Shown piece after piece: positions 26,518 to 35,676 of a stretch of 64,000 nucleotides of DNA. The DNA is taken from contig NZ_ANAH02000007.1 in the NCBI RefSeq assembly GCF_000335475.2, positions 248,001 to 312,000 on the forward strand. The letters are read 5' to 3'. The position numbers and the translations under genes were made by a program. How positions within the stretch are numbered: the stretch's first letter is position 1; every line of letters begins with the position of its first letter. This stretch comes from Cystobacter fuscus DSM 2262. Its GTDB lineage: Bacteria; Myxococcota; Myxococcia; Myxococcales; Myxococcaceae. The notes below the pieces were generated by a model that was given only the letters and a program-made list of their open reading frames with translations, had not been told where the DNA came from and ran no database searches.

Positions 26518-27813
26518 ATGCACGCGCCCCGACTCCTCCCGCTCCTGTTGGCCACGGTCCTGCTTCCCTCGCTCGCCAACGCCTTCTCGGTGCCGAACCA
26601 CGAGGCACTGACGCGCGCCTCCATCGACGCGGCGGTCGCGTCGGACGGTCTGCCCGAGCTCGCGGCGCACCGCGCCATCGTGGTGGCGGGCAGCCGGGAC
26701 GAGGACCTGAACCTGCACGTCAAGTGGACCGGGTGGAACCACTTCTTCCACCCGGGCCAGACGCTCGACATGGCCTTTCGCAAGGACTCCTCGTCGCGGG
26801 TGCGGGCGCTGTGGCAGGAGGCCGAGGAGGCCGCGAGCCACGGCGACCTGACGCAGGCGTTCGGCCGCGTGGGGCACCTGGTGCATCACATCCAGGACAT
26901 GGCGTCGCCGCCACACGTGGTGCCGGTGATGCACGGGCTGGCGGATCGCTTCGAGCAGCGGTCAATCGCGCCGGAGACCCTGGCCCATGGGCCCCGGATC
27001 GACATCCCGCCGATGTCCGGCGACGAGGCGCAGCTCGCCCTGGCCGAGGAGACGCTGAATCTGGTGCGCACGGGCGCGCTGCCGGTGGTGGACGGCAACA
27101 TCCCCTGGAGCGCGTTCTGGGCCGAGCCCGTCCATGCGGACCCCGGTGTGTTCGGCGGTTATGGCGAGGTGGGCAACGCCTTCGGGGCGGCACGGGTGCG
27201 CTGGAACGGGCGCGCGTGGAAGGTGGACCCCGCGGTGTACGAGGACTTCGTGAACGGGCGGGCGGAGGCGGCCATGGCCTACTCGCGCGCCTTCCTGGTG
27301 TGGGCGACGGAGCGGCTCACCACCCTGGCCCGGGAGCGTCAGCAGGTCATGCGCGCCCAGTGGGCCCCCTCGCCCGCGCTCGCCCTGGAGGTGATGGGCG
27401 GAGCCCTCGCGTCCCCACGAGGGGCCACGCCGGTGGCCGGCGCGCGGGCACTGCTTCCCCTGCCGTGGGCGATGGCCCTATCGGCCAGTTATGCCCAGAC
27501 ATTGAGCGCTCCCCTCCTGTCGAGCGGGGGAAGCTGCTGGTCGCTGTCCGTGCTCTCTCCGCCGCTGTGGGCGGCGCGGCTGGGCTATGCGAAGGGGTTC
27601 GACCTGCGCGCCATGGTGGGCGGGGGCCTGTCCTTCCTCGGCGGCGCGCCCCGTCCGGAGCTACCCGTGGGCCTACGGCTGCACACCCAGTTGGGCACGC
27701 GGCTGTCGCTCAGCGCGGAAGCCCAATACCGGCTCTTCTCTTCGTCCCTGGGACCCTGGGCGAACGGCATCTCCTTCACCCTGGGCACCGGCCTCACCTG
27801 GGGCGACACCTAG
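26518..27813 (+). CDS. Secreted phospholipase C / P1-nuclease-like protein with C-terminal beta domain
   Basis: The 431-aa protein has a signal peptide (MHAPRLLPLLLATVLLPSLA). It resembles zinc-dependent phospholipase C/S1-P1 nucleases in residues 20-260: FSVPNHEALTRASID just after the signal, then VGHLVHHIQDMASPPHVVPV with the His and Asp zinc ligands. The last 140 residues alternate hydrophobic and polar residues (AMALSASYAQTL, WAARLGYAKGFDLRAMVGGG, LSLSAEAQYRLF) and end in a strand, like an outer-membrane barrel or beta sandwich. Substrate is unknown. A C-terminal beta domain is unusual in this family. Confidence 0.65.
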   Translation: MHAPRLLPLLLATVLLPSLANAFSVPNHEALTRASIDAAVASDGLPELAAHRAIVVAGSRDEDLNLHVKWTGWNHFFHPGQTLDMAFRKDSSSRVRALWQEAEEAASHGDLTQAFGRVGHLVHHIQDMASPPHVVPVMHGLADRFEQRSIAPETLAHGPRIDIPPMSGDEAQLALAEETLNLVRTGALPVVDGNIPWSAFWAEPVHADPGVFGGYGEVGNAFGAARVRWNGRAWKVDPAVYEDFVNGRAEAAMAYSRAFLVWATERLTTLARERQQVMRAQWAPSPALALEVMGGALASPRGATPVAGARALLPLPWAMALSASYAQTLSAPLLSSGGSCWSLSVLSPPLWAARLGYAKGFDLRAMVGGGLSFLGGAPRPELPVGLRLHTQLGTRLSLSAEAQYRLFSSSLGPWANGISFTLGTGLTWGDT

Positions 27814-28114
27814 CGGGCTTGCGCCGTACGGGGGCGCTCACGGGACGCCCGGAGGAATCACCACAACCGCGCCACCTGCTCCGCATTCCAAGCCAATGGA
27901 ATGACAAGCAACCCGCCGCAGTCGGCTACACGGCGCGCGGCTACGTGCACTTCACCGAGGGAGGCGGGTCGCTGCCGCGCGTGGAGCGTCGCCAACAGGC
28001 GTTGCGGCTCGCTCGGCTGCTCCCCATTCGATAGGGCACCGGGGCGGCGTGGGCAATCGCGGTCGAAATGGCCATCTTCCTCTGGAAACTGGCACCACTG
28101 GAGGAAGGTGAGGA
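27814..28114. other. Non-coding stretch before the RsbRD-type sensor kinase
   Basis: About 300 bp with no supported gene. A short frame near 27901-28034 (SLPRVERRQQALRLARLLPI) looks faintly protein-like but has no start, no ribosome site and no family I can name; it may be debris of a lost gene. The promoter of the downstream kinase should lie here. Confidence 0.4.
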
Positions 28115-29260
28115 ATGGCCTCACTCGGAGAGCAGCTCTGCGACCATACCGACGAACTCGTGCAACGATGGTACGAGCGGTGGCAGCAGGAGCGGCCCGC
28201 GTTCCCGGAAATGACGGAGGCCGCCATCAAAGACCACCTGCCCCTCCAACTCCGGGCCATCGGCGAGAGGCTGCGCGAGGGAGGAGCCGCTGTGTCTCCC
28301 CGGAAGTTGTGGGAGCAGCACCGACGGTTGGACCCCGAGCAGCGCGTGCGCGATGCGGTGCCCATCGAGGAGGTGGTGCGTGAGTACGCCTACGTCATCG
28401 AGGCGGTCCGCAGCTGGCTTGACGAGCGAGGCGAGCAGGTGTCCGTCCTGGAATACTCGTTCTTCTCCATCGCCATCTTCGAACTCGCCGCCGAGTCGGC
28501 GCGCCGGTTCTCGAGGTACCAGGCGGAGCGGGTGACCCGAGAGCGCTCGGAGTACGTGGCGGGCATCGCGCACCAGTTGCGCACGCCTGTCTCCACGCTG
28601 AGCCTTTATGTCCAGCAGTTGAAGTGTGCACAGGGCGAGCCGGACCCCCAGGCCGTGGAGCGACTACGCCGCACGGTGGGCCGACTGAACCGGCTCGTCG
28701 ACGGCATCCTCCGCCTGGAGCGCTTCAAACCCGACGAGCTGCCTGTCCACCCGGAGGTCCTCGCCCCGGCGCAGGTCATCGAACAGCTCGTCGCGGATTA
28801 CGAGTACGATGCCAGCCAAAAGGGCTTGCGGCTCGACATCTCCGCCAACCGGTCCGCGCGCATGCAGGTGGACCAGGACCTGTTGGTGGACGCTCTTGGC
28901 AACCTCATCCAGAACGCCATCAAGTACACCCAAAAGGGCTTCGTGCGCGTCACGCTGGAGGAGCAAGAAGACAAGGTGGTGTTCAAGGTGGAGGACTCCG
29001 GCCCCGGCATCAGCCCCGAGCGCCAACGGGAGCTTTTCCGACCCGTGATGCCCGGACAACCCGGTGGCGTCGGGCTCGGCTTGAGCATCGCGTTCCGTGC
29101 CGCGGTGGCACAGGGCGGGACGCTGGAACTGGAGAGCGAGCCGGGCCTGGGCAGCACCTTCCGTCTGTGCCTGCCCCGGACCGTGCGTGCGCGGGAGGGG
29201 CAGAGCAAGGAACTCGTGGAGACCACTCTTGAGAATGACGCTTCACCGAGCGTCCATTAG
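28115..29260 (+). CDS. Cytoplasmic sensor histidine kinase with RsbRD N-terminal domain
   Basis: The 381-aa kinase has no membrane segment. Residues 1-130 look like the RsbRD N-terminal sensor fold (LGEQLCDHTDELVQRWYERW, then LPLQLRAIGERL). HisKA follows with His153 in the slightly unusual HQLRTP box (Gln for the usual Glu), and a HATPase domain (LGNLIQNAIKYT, VEDSGPGIS, GVGLGLSIAFRAA). It should sense an internal signal and phosphorylate an unlinked regulator. The start is ATG with GAGGAAGGTGAGGA upstream. The next downstream sequence is a degraded immunity gene. Confidence 0.88.
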   Translation: MASLGEQLCDHTDELVQRWYERWQQERPAFPEMTEAAIKDHLPLQLRAIGERLREGGAAVSPRKLWEQHRRLDPEQRVRDAVPIEEVVREYAYVIEAVRSWLDERGEQVSVLEYSFFSIAIFELAAESARRFSRYQAERVTRERSEYVAGIAHQLRTPVSTLSLYVQQLKCAQGEPDPQAVERLRRTVGRLNRLVDGILRLERFKPDELPVHPEVLAPAQVIEQLVADYEYDASQKGLRLDISANRSARMQVDQDLLVDALGNLIQNAIKYTQKGFVRVTLEEQEDKVVFKVEDSGPGISPERQRELFRPVMPGQPGGVGLGLSIAFRAAVAQGGTLELESEPGLGSTFRLCLPRTVRAREGQSKELVETTLENDASPSVH

Positions 29261-29273
29261 CCATGGGACGGAG

Positions 29274-29484
29274 TTCATGGAAGAGCACGGCCCAGGCCGT
29301 GTGCATGAGTTGGCCTTGGAACTGGGCACCTTTCTCCCGGACACGAGGGGCTCTCCTGGAATGGATAGGACCGAGGTCGGGCACCTGTCCTGGAACCTGG
29401 GCACTCGCATCAATGGCATCCACTGGATGAACTTCCTGGGCCCACCGGTGCTCGGGGAACTGAGCGGTGCGAGCGCGCCCTGCC
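29274..29484 (+). pseudogene. Remnant of a DUF3396 (type VI immunity family) gene
   Basis: In one frame after the kinase stop, the peptide MEEHGPGRVHELALELGTFL and the nearby HLSWNLGTRINGIHWMNFLG plus PPVLGELSG match, as I recall them, the middle and C-terminal conserved blocks of the DUF3396 family common in myxobacteria. The blocks sit closer together than in intact members, and the N-terminal 120 or so residues and the tail are missing. So this is an internally deleted fragment. It has no toxin neighbour. Confidence 0.5.
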
Positions 29485-30027
29485 TCAGTTCGCGAAGATG
29501 GGGTGGTTCTCCAGCCAGGACACGAAGAGCGCGTCCGCGAACGGCTTGCCCCCGATGTAGACACCGTGGGTGGCCTCGCCCTCTACTTGCAGTCCGCCTC
29601 CCGGAACATAGGTGAGCGTGAGCTCGCCACCCTTGGGCACGTCCCGCAGCGAGCCGAGCAGCCGATCCAGGTCGTCACTCAGGGGTGAGTGGCGCAGCGC
29701 GGCATTCCGGGCCAGGCCATCGCGGAAGGCATCCACGAGCTGCTCCCGGGTGACATGGCGCAGGAAGCGCAGTTGCAGGCGCTTGATGCAGTTGGAGGAG
29801 ATGGCCTCGGCCTTCGCCCGCGGCGGCTGCTCGAAGTAGAGCGACCAGACGTAGACCTTGAAGAAGAACATCTGCTGCAATTCCACGTGGGCCAGCGACA
29901 GCTGCTTGCCCTGCAGCGTGACTTCTTCGGGCACCCGCACCCCCGCGAGTTCCCGCGCCTGGGCCACGCCCGTGCTCAACAGCAACGCCGTCAATGCTCC
30001 CGCGAGCTTCCATCCCTTGCGCACCAT
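29485..30027 (-). CDS. Chalcone isomerase-like secreted protein
   Basis: The 180-aa product begins MVRKGWKLAGALTALLLSTG (signal peptide) and continues with the chalcone-isomerase-like fold seen in many bacterial proteins: AGVRVPEEVTLQGKQLSLAH, FFFKVYVWSLYFEQP, the PKGGELTLTYVPGGGLQVEG block and FADALFVSWLENHP. Bacterial members are not plant-type flavonoid enzymes; their role is mostly unknown. ATG 30027 with AGGGGG upstream was preferred to the frame start at 30045. The gene is divergent from the large hybrid kinase. Confidence 0.8.
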   Translation of the reverse strand: MVRKGWKLAGALTALLLSTGVAQARELAGVRVPEEVTLQGKQLSLAHVELQQMFFFKVYVWSLYFEQPPRAKAEAISSNCIKRLQLRFLRHVTREQLVDAFRDGLARNAALRHSPLSDDLDRLLGSLRDVPKGGELTLTYVPGGGLQVEGEATHGVYIGGKPFADALFVSWLENHPIFAN

Positions 30028-30330
30028 CACCGACCCCCTCGCCACCCCACCAACGGGTAGGGTCCATGGTGCGCACCCGCGAGCAGGCCGCCAACCAGGG
30101 ACGTGGCTCGATCCCCCTGTGAGTGTCCGGTGGTGAGCGGAGGAACTGGCGGGGAGCGCACGTTAATCCGTGCTATGGTCCCCCTCCCTGGGCGAGCCAT
30201 GTGGCATCCGCTCCGAGCCCGGACGCCAGGTCGGGGAGGAGCGCGAAAGGGGCTTGTCGTTGCGTGACGCGGCCGATCCCAGCATCAACTGTCGTCTGCG
30301 AAGCGCCCCCGCGCGAGTCCACCCGTCCCT
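30028..30330. other. Divergent intergenic region, nothing identified
   Basis: These 303 bp lie between the chalcone isomerase-like gene and the hybrid kinase and should hold both promoters. I could not pick out a convincing promoter or operator, and the kinase start has no strong ribosome-binding site. Confidence 0.4.
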
Positions 30331-33300
30331 ATGACTCTGAGTCAGCCTACCCCTGGTCAGGATCCCTCGTTGAAGCTCGAAGACGAAGCCCCCACGGCCC
30401 CTGGAATCCCCCACCAGGAGGGCTCCCCGGAGACGGGCGAGGCACGGCGCGACGACGATCGGGAGCGGCTGAACATGCTCGTCAACCAGGCGAGCGTGGG
30501 CATCACCCAGCGGGCCCTCGACGGCACGCTGGTCATGGCCAACCAGCGCTTCTGCGACATCGTCGGGCGTGCGCTCGAGGACGTGATTGGCCACTCCCAA
30601 CAAATCCTGACGCATCCGGACGATCGCGACGCGCATGCCGCCCAGTGGCGGAAGCTGTTGGAGACGGGCGAGCCCTACACCGTGGACAAGCGCAACGTGC
30701 GGCCCGACGGCTCCGTGGTGTGGGTCAACAACCACGTCACGCTCGCCCGGGATGAGCGGGGCCGCCCGAAGTTCGCCATCTGCGTCACCCAGGACATCAC
30801 CGCCCGCCGCGAGGCCGAGGAGCGCCTGCGGGAGCGGGAGCGGCATCTGCGCTTCGCGCAGGAAATCGGGGGCATTGGCGTGTTCACGGTGGAGCTGGCC
30901 ACCGGCGTGTTGACCGTGACGCCGGAGTTCTGCCGTCTGTATGGCATCGAGCCGATGGAGCATCCCCCCGCCACGGCCATCGAGGCGACCCTCCTCCCCG
31001 AGGATCTCCACCACGCCTCGACGGTGGAGTTCCGCACTCACGGCCGCGTGAGCGCCCAGGCCGAGTACCGGATCCGTCACGCCCGCTCGGGACAGGTGCG
31101 GTGGATTGCCCGGCGCAGCGAGATGATCCGGGACGAGAAGGGCCATCCCCTGCGGCTGCTCGGTGTGGTGCAGGACGTGACGGAGCGCCGGGCCGCCGAG
31201 GACAGGTTGCGTGAAACCAACGAGCGGCTCCAGCTCGCGCTCAACGCGGGCTCGGTGCTCGGCACGTGGGTGTGGAACATCCCGGCCGGTCTGCTCACGG
31301 GTGACGAGCGGTTCGCGCGCACCTTCGAGCTCGCGCCGGAGCAGGCCGCGCGGGGGTTGCCGATCGAGGAGTACGGGACGTTCGTCCACCCCGAGGATCG
31401 CGCCCGCGTCGCGGAGCAGACGATCCTCACGCTGCGCACGGGTGGGCCCTACCGCTGCGAGTACCGGGTCCGCCGCACCCAGGGGGGGCCCTACTTCTGG
31501 ATTGAAGCCAACGGCCACTGCGAGCTCGGCGCCGACGGCCAGCCGCTGCGCTTTCCCGGCCTGCTGATGGACATCGACGAGCGCAAACAGGCGGAGCTGC
31601 GCCAGGCGGCCGTCATCGAGATCGGCGACAGGCTGCGCGACCTGACCGACACAGCCGATATCGCGGGCACCGCCATGGAGCGGGTCGGGCGGCTGCTGGA
31701 CATCCTGCGCGCGGGGTACGGCACGATCGACGCCTCGCAGCAGTATGTGGAGATCGAGCGGGACTGGGTCTCCCGTCCCGACACCCTCAGCGTCACAGGC
31801 CTGCACCGCTTCGCCGACTATGGCGTCTACATCGAGACGCTCAAACGGGGCGAAACCGTCGCCATCCCCGACATCGAGCAGGACGAGCGAACGAGTTCTG
31901 GCGCCGACAACCTGCGGGTGCTCGGCATCCGGGCACTGCTCAACGTGCCCTTGCTGGAGCAGGGCCGCCTCGTCGCGCTCCTCTACCTTCACGACGATCA
32001 GGTGCGCCAGTGGAGCCAGGACGACATCGACTTCCTGCGGGACGTGGCCGATCGCGTCCGGACGGCGAGCGAGCGCGTGCGGGCCGTGGCGCAACTGCGG
32101 CGGGCCAACGAGACGCTGGAGCAGCGCGTCGAGGAGCGCACGCGCGAGCGCGACCGGGTCTGGACCGTGTCGCAGGATCTGCTGGTGGTGTCCGACGCCG
32201 AGGGCAGGTTCCTGCGCGTCAACCCGGCGTGGACCACCCTCATGGGCTGGACGCCGGAGGAGCTGTTGGGCAAGACGTCCGCCTGGTTGGAGCACCCCGA
32301 GGATCTGGAGAAGACCCAGGCGGAACGGCGCAACCTGTCCGAGGGCCAGCCCGTCATGCGCTTCGAGAACCGCCTTCGGCACAAGGACGGCACCTACCGG
32401 CTGTTGTCCTGGAAGGCGGTCCCCATGGCGCAAGAGGGGATCACCTACTCCACCGCGCGAGACATCACGGACCAACGGCAGACAGAGGAGCAGCTGCGCC
32501 AGTCCCAGAAGATGGAGGCGGTGGGCAAGCTCACCGGTGGCGTGGCCCATGACTTCAACAACCTGCTGCAGGTCATCGGGGGCAACCTCCAATTGCTGCA
32601 GCGCGACCTGGTGGGCAACGAGCGGGGGATGCGCCGCGTGCGCACCGCCATCCACTCGGTGGAACGGGGGGCTCGGCTCGCCTCGCAACTGCTCGCCTTC
32701 GCCCGTCGGCAACCGCTCACCCCCGTGGTGCTCCACCTGGGCCGGCTGGTGCGCGGCATGGATGATCTGCTGCGCCGCGCCCTGGGAGAGGACGTGGAGG
32801 TGGAGACCATCATCTCGGGAGGGCTGTGGAACACGGCCGTCGATCCCAACCAGCTCGAGAACGTCCTGCTCAACCTGGCCATCAACGCCCGGGACGCCAT
32901 GGAGAAGTCGGGCAAGCTGACCATCGAGGTGAGCAACGCCCGGCTCGACGAGCGCTACGCGCGGATGCACCCGGACGTGAAGCCCGGACCGTACGTGCTG
33001 CTGGCCGTCTCCGACACTGGAGGCGGCATGCCCCCCGAGGTCATCGAGCGCGCCTTCGAGCCGTTCTTCACCACCAAGCCCGAGGGCCGCGGCACGGGGC
33101 TGGGCCTGAGCATGGTGTACGGCTTCGTCAAGCAGAGCGGCGGCCACGTGAAGATCTACAGCGAGGTGGGCCATGGCACGACGCTGAAGATCTACCTGCC
33201 CCGCGCCTTCCAGGCCGAGATGCCACTCGAGGAACTCCCCGAGGGGCCCGTGGAGGGAGGCACCGAGACCATCCTCGTCGTCGAGGACGACGCCGAGGTG

Positions 33301-34065
33301 CGCGCCACGGTGGTGGAGATCCTCACGGACCTGGGCTACCGCGTGCTCAAGGCCGCGGATGGCCAGGGCGCACTGGCCATCATCCAGAGTGGCCTCCCGG
33401 TGGATCTGCTGTTCACCGACGTGGTGATGCCTGGTCCGGTGCGGAGCACCGACCTGGCCCGGCAGGCCAAGGCCCTGCAGCCGAACATCGAGGTGCTCTT
33501 CACCTCGGGCTACACGGAGAACGCCATCGTGCACGGAGGGCGGCTCGACCCGGGCGTCCACCTGTTGAGCAAGCCGCACCGCCGGGAGGATCTGGCGCGC
33601 AAGCTCCGGCAACTGCTCAACCAGCGCCCGCCACGACAGGAGACGCCCCGCCCGCCCCCACCCGCCCCCGAGAAGCCCCGGGCGCCCGAACCCCCACCGC
33701 GTCCGGAGGAGCCCGCGGCCCTGCGGGTGCTGCTGGTGGAGGACGACGAGGACATCCGCACGTCGGCGCTCGAGCTGATGGGCCTGCTGGGGCACGAGGT
33801 GGTGGCGGTGGGCAGCGCGGAAGAGGCCAGCCGCGTGCTCAAGCGCCAGCGCTTCGACGTGCTGTTCACCGATGTGTCACTGCCGGGCAGGTCGGGCGTG
33901 GAGCTGGCCCGGGAAGTCATCCGGCTCCAGCTCGGGATGAAGATCGTCATCGCCTCGGGACACGGCAGTTCGGTGCTCACCGGCGCGGACGCGCGCCTGC
34001 AGGGGGTGGTGGTCCTGCCCAAGCCCTACGCCCTGCCTCAAATCCAGAAGGTCCTGGAGGGGTAG
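30331..34065 (+). CDS. Multi-PAS/GAF hybrid histidine kinase with two receiver domains
   Basis: The 1244-aa soluble kinase has about three PAS domains (from residue 50, each followed by a PAC-like WIARRSE or VQDVTERR segment), a GAF domain (about 430-590) and another PAS (610-720). HisKA follows with His740 in the [11 protein letters not shown] box, then HATPase ([22 protein letters not shown]). Two receiver domains come last, with Asp1030 ([10 protein letters not shown]) and Asp1181 (LFTDVSLPG) as phosphate acceptors and a Pro-rich linker between them. There are no membrane segments, so the input is intracellular. It could relay phosphate within itself and to a separate Hpt protein. Start ATG 30331 lacks a clear ribosome site. 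Confidence 0.9.
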   Translation: MTLSQPTPGQDPSLKLEDEAPTAPGIPHQEGSPETGEARRDDDRERLNMLVNQASVGITQRALDGTLVMANQRFCDIVGRALEDVIGHSQQILTHPDDRDAHAAQWRKLLETGEPYTVDKRNVRPDGSVVWVNNHVTLARDERGRPKFAICVTQDITARREAEERLRERERHLRFAQEIGGIGVFTVELATGVLTVTPEFCRLYGIEPMEHPPATAIEATLLPEDLHHASTVEFRTHGRVSAQAEYRIRHARSGQVRWIARRSEMIRDEKGHPLRLLGVVQDVTERRAAEDRLRETNERLQLALNAGSVLGTWVWNIPAGLLTGDERFARTFELAPEQAARGLPIEEYGTFVHPEDRARVAEQTILTLRTGGPYRCEYRVRRTQGGPYFWIEANGHCELGADGQPLRFPGLLMDIDERKQAELRQAAVIEIGDRLRDLTDTADIAGTAMERVGRLLDILRAGYGTIDASQQYVEIERDWVSRPDTLSVTGLHRFADYGVYIETLKRGETVAIPDIEQDERTSSGADNLRVLGIRALLNVPLLEQGRLVALLYLHDDQVRQWSQDDIDFLRDVADRVRTASERVRAVAQLRRANETLEQRVEERTRERDRVWTVSQDLLVVSDAEGRFLRVNPAWTTLMGWTPEELLGKTSAWLEHPEDLEKTQAERRNLSEGQPVMRFENRLRHKDGTYRLLSWKAVPMAQEGITYSTARDITDQRQTEEQLRQSQKMEAVGKLTGGVAHDFNNLLQVIGGNLQLLQRDLVGNERGMRRVRTAIHSVERGARLASQLLAFARRQPLTPVVLHLGRLVRGMDDLLRRALGEDVEVETIISGGLWNTAVDPNQLENVLLNLAINARDAMEKSGKLTIEVSNARLDERYARMHPDVKPGPYVLLAVSDTGGGMPPEVIERAFEPFFTTKPEGRGTGLGLSMVYGFVKQSGGHVKIYSEVGHGTTLKIYLPRAFQAEMPLEELPEGPVEGGTETILVVEDDAEVRATVVEILTDLGYRVLKAADGQGALAIIQSGLPVDLLFTDVVMPGPVRSTDLARQAKALQPNIEVLFTSGYTENAIVHGGRLDPGVHLLSKPHRREDLARKLRQLLNQRPPRQETPRPPPPAPEKPRAPEPPPRPEEPAALRVLLVEDDEDIRTSALELMGLLGHEVVAVGSAEEASRVLKRQRFDVLFTDVSLPGRSGVELAREVIRLQLGMKIVIASGHGSSVLTGADARLQGVVVLPKPYALPQIQKVLEG

Positions 34066-34189
34066 AGCCCCGGGGCGCCTCCAGCCGCCTGGAGAGGAGC
34101 CAACAGAACACGGGGCCGCCCGGGAGAACCCACGCCCGGGGGCATGCGATGGGCTTGCTCCCGGGAGGGCCGGACAGCAGGATTCCCGC

Positions 34190-34612
34190 ATGAGTGACAA
34201 ACTGAGCCTGAGCGACGAGGAGTGGAAGAAGCGCCTGACCCCCCAGGAGTACCAGGTGCTGCGCCAGCACGGCACCGAGCGGCCGGGAAGCGGCTGTTTC
34301 CTGGGCACGAAGGATCCCGGCACGTATGTCTGCGCCGGTTGTGGCAACCCGCTGTTCCAGTCGGGCGAGAAGTTCGAGTCCGGGACGGGCTGGCCCTCCT
34401 TCACCCAACCGCTCAAGCCCGACGCGGTGACGGAGTATCGCGACGTGTCCTACGGGATGGTGCGCACCGAGGTGAGATGCGGCCGGTGTGATGGGCACCT
34501 GGGACACGTCTTCCCGGATGGCCCTCCGCCCACGGGGCTGCGCTACTGCATGAACTCGGTGGCGATGAAGCACGCGCCGGAGGGAGAGTCCCTCCCGCTC
34601 GTCACGAAGTGA
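34190..34612 (+). CDS. msrB: Peptide methionine (R)-S-oxide reductase
   Basis: The 140-aa MsrB has the structural zinc site Cys48/Cys51 (CAGC) and Cys97/Cys100 (CGRC), catalytic Cys120 (RYCMNS) and the conserved [10 protein letters not shown] and [10 protein letters not shown] motifs. It repairs R-methionine sulfoxide in proteins using thioredoxin; Cys36 could serve as resolving cysteine. No signal peptide is present, so it is cytoplasmic. The stop is 4 bp from the convergent methyltransferase stop. Confidence 0.95.
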   Translation: MSDKLSLSDEEWKKRLTPQEYQVLRQHGTERPGSGCFLGTKDPGTYVCAGCGNPLFQSGEKFESGTGWPSFTQPLKPDAVTEYRDVSYGMVRTEVRCGRCDGHLGHVFPDGPPPTGLRYCMNSVAMKHAPEGESLPLVTK

Positions 34613-34616
34613 GGGC

Positions 34617-35501
34617 TCAGCGCGTGGCGCGCTCGGCCTCGGTCAGGCGCTTCTTGGACAGCGACAGGTACTTCTCGTCCATGTCGATGCCCACGTAGCG
34701 CCGGCCCAGCTTGAGCGCCGCCACGCCCGTGGTGCCACTGCCGTTGAAGGGATCCAACACCAGCGCGTCCTCGGGGGTGCTCGCCTCGATGACGCGCTCG
34801 AGCAGCGACACCGGCTTCTGCGTGGGGTGGCTGCCGTGCGCCTTCTCCTCCTTGCGCGGCGCCGTCATCGTCCACACGCGGCCGGACTCGTCGGCGTTCA
34901 ACTCCTCCTCGCCCGAGCGCGGCAGCGCCCACACGTCGCGCATCTGCTTGCCGCCGTTGTCCGCCTTCATCTTCGAATAGTTGAAGGTGTGCTGGAGCTT
35001 GGCGGCCGGCTTGGGCGACGCCCAGATGAGCAGCTCGGAGGAGTGGGTGAAGTAGCGGCAGGCGAGGTTGGGGCTCGCGTTGGGCTTGTACCAGGTGACG
35101 GTGTTGAGCAGCTTGTAGCCGAGCTTCTGCATCGCGAAGCCCACCGAGAAGATGACGTGCTGGGTGCCGCTCACCCAGATGCTGCCCGTGGGCTTGAGCA
35201 CGCGCTGGCAGGCCTTGAGCCACGCGGTGGTGAAGGCGTGGTCCTCCTCCACCCCGCGCGACACGTCCCAGCCGCCCTTGTTCACCGCGGCGCGCTTGCC
35301 GTTCTTGCAGGTGAAGCCGCCGTTGGACAGGAAGTAGGGCGGGTCCGCGAACACCATGTCGAAGGTGCCCGGCTCGAACTGCTCGAGCAACGCGAGGCTG
35401 TCCCCCTGGTAGAGCCGGTACGCATCGCTCTTGGCGTAGAGGCTCTCGCGCAGGGTGGGCTGAACAAGCTTCAGGACAGGAGCTGCGGCTTCGGCGGACA
35501 T
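34617..35501 (-). CDS. Orphan beta-class DNA adenine methyltransferase
   Basis: The 294-aa product has the catalytic motif DPPY at residues 53-56 ahead of the SAM-binding motif DPFNGSGTTG (about 250-259). This order defines beta-class amino-methyltransferases, and DPPY points to N6-adenine. The KGGWD and SHPTQKP segments are also typical. No restriction endonuclease gene is adjacent, so it may act in regulation or replication timing rather than in restriction. Recognition sequence cannot be read from the protein. The gene is divergent from the SWIM-domain operon. Confidence 0.88.
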   Translation of the reverse strand: MSAEAAAPVLKLVQPTLRESLYAKSDAYRLYQGDSLALLEQFEPGTFDMVFADPPYFLSNGGFTCKNGKRAAVNKGGWDVSRGVEEDHAFTTAWLKACQRVLKPTGSIWVSGTQHVIFSVGFAMQKLGYKLLNTVTWYKPNASPNLACRYFTHSSELLIWASPKPAAKLQHTFNYSKMKADNGGKQMRDVWALPRSGEEELNADESGRVWTMTAPRKEEKAHGSHPTQKPVSLLERVIEASTPEDALVLDPFNGSGTTGVAALKLGRRYVGIDMDEKYLSLSKKRLTEAERATR

Positions 35502-35676
35502 CTCGCCTCCGTCAGGGGGGTCGGTGAACGGAGGGCAATGTGCCGCAACAATCGGCTACGTCTAATTCCCAGCCTGTTTTTGTCTGATCGATCCTGTAGC
35601 ACCCGAAGCGCGTCCAAAAAATTGACGGCTCCACTTCGCCCGGCCCGAGCCGCTATGCTCTCCGACTCCAACGACC

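Noticed and set aside
27897-28034. Short frame with SLPRVERRQQALRLARLLPI as a small gene or transposase end
   Set aside because: No start or ribosome site, and no transposase family I could name matches it.
34079-34094. Hairpin CTCCAG/CTGGAG after the hybrid kinase as a terminator
   Set aside because: A 6-bp stem without a T run is common by chance in such GC-rich sequence.
35622-35659. TTGACG and TATGCT as a sigma-70 promoter for the SWIM operon
   Set aside because: The two hexamers are 26 bp apart, too far for a normal promoter.
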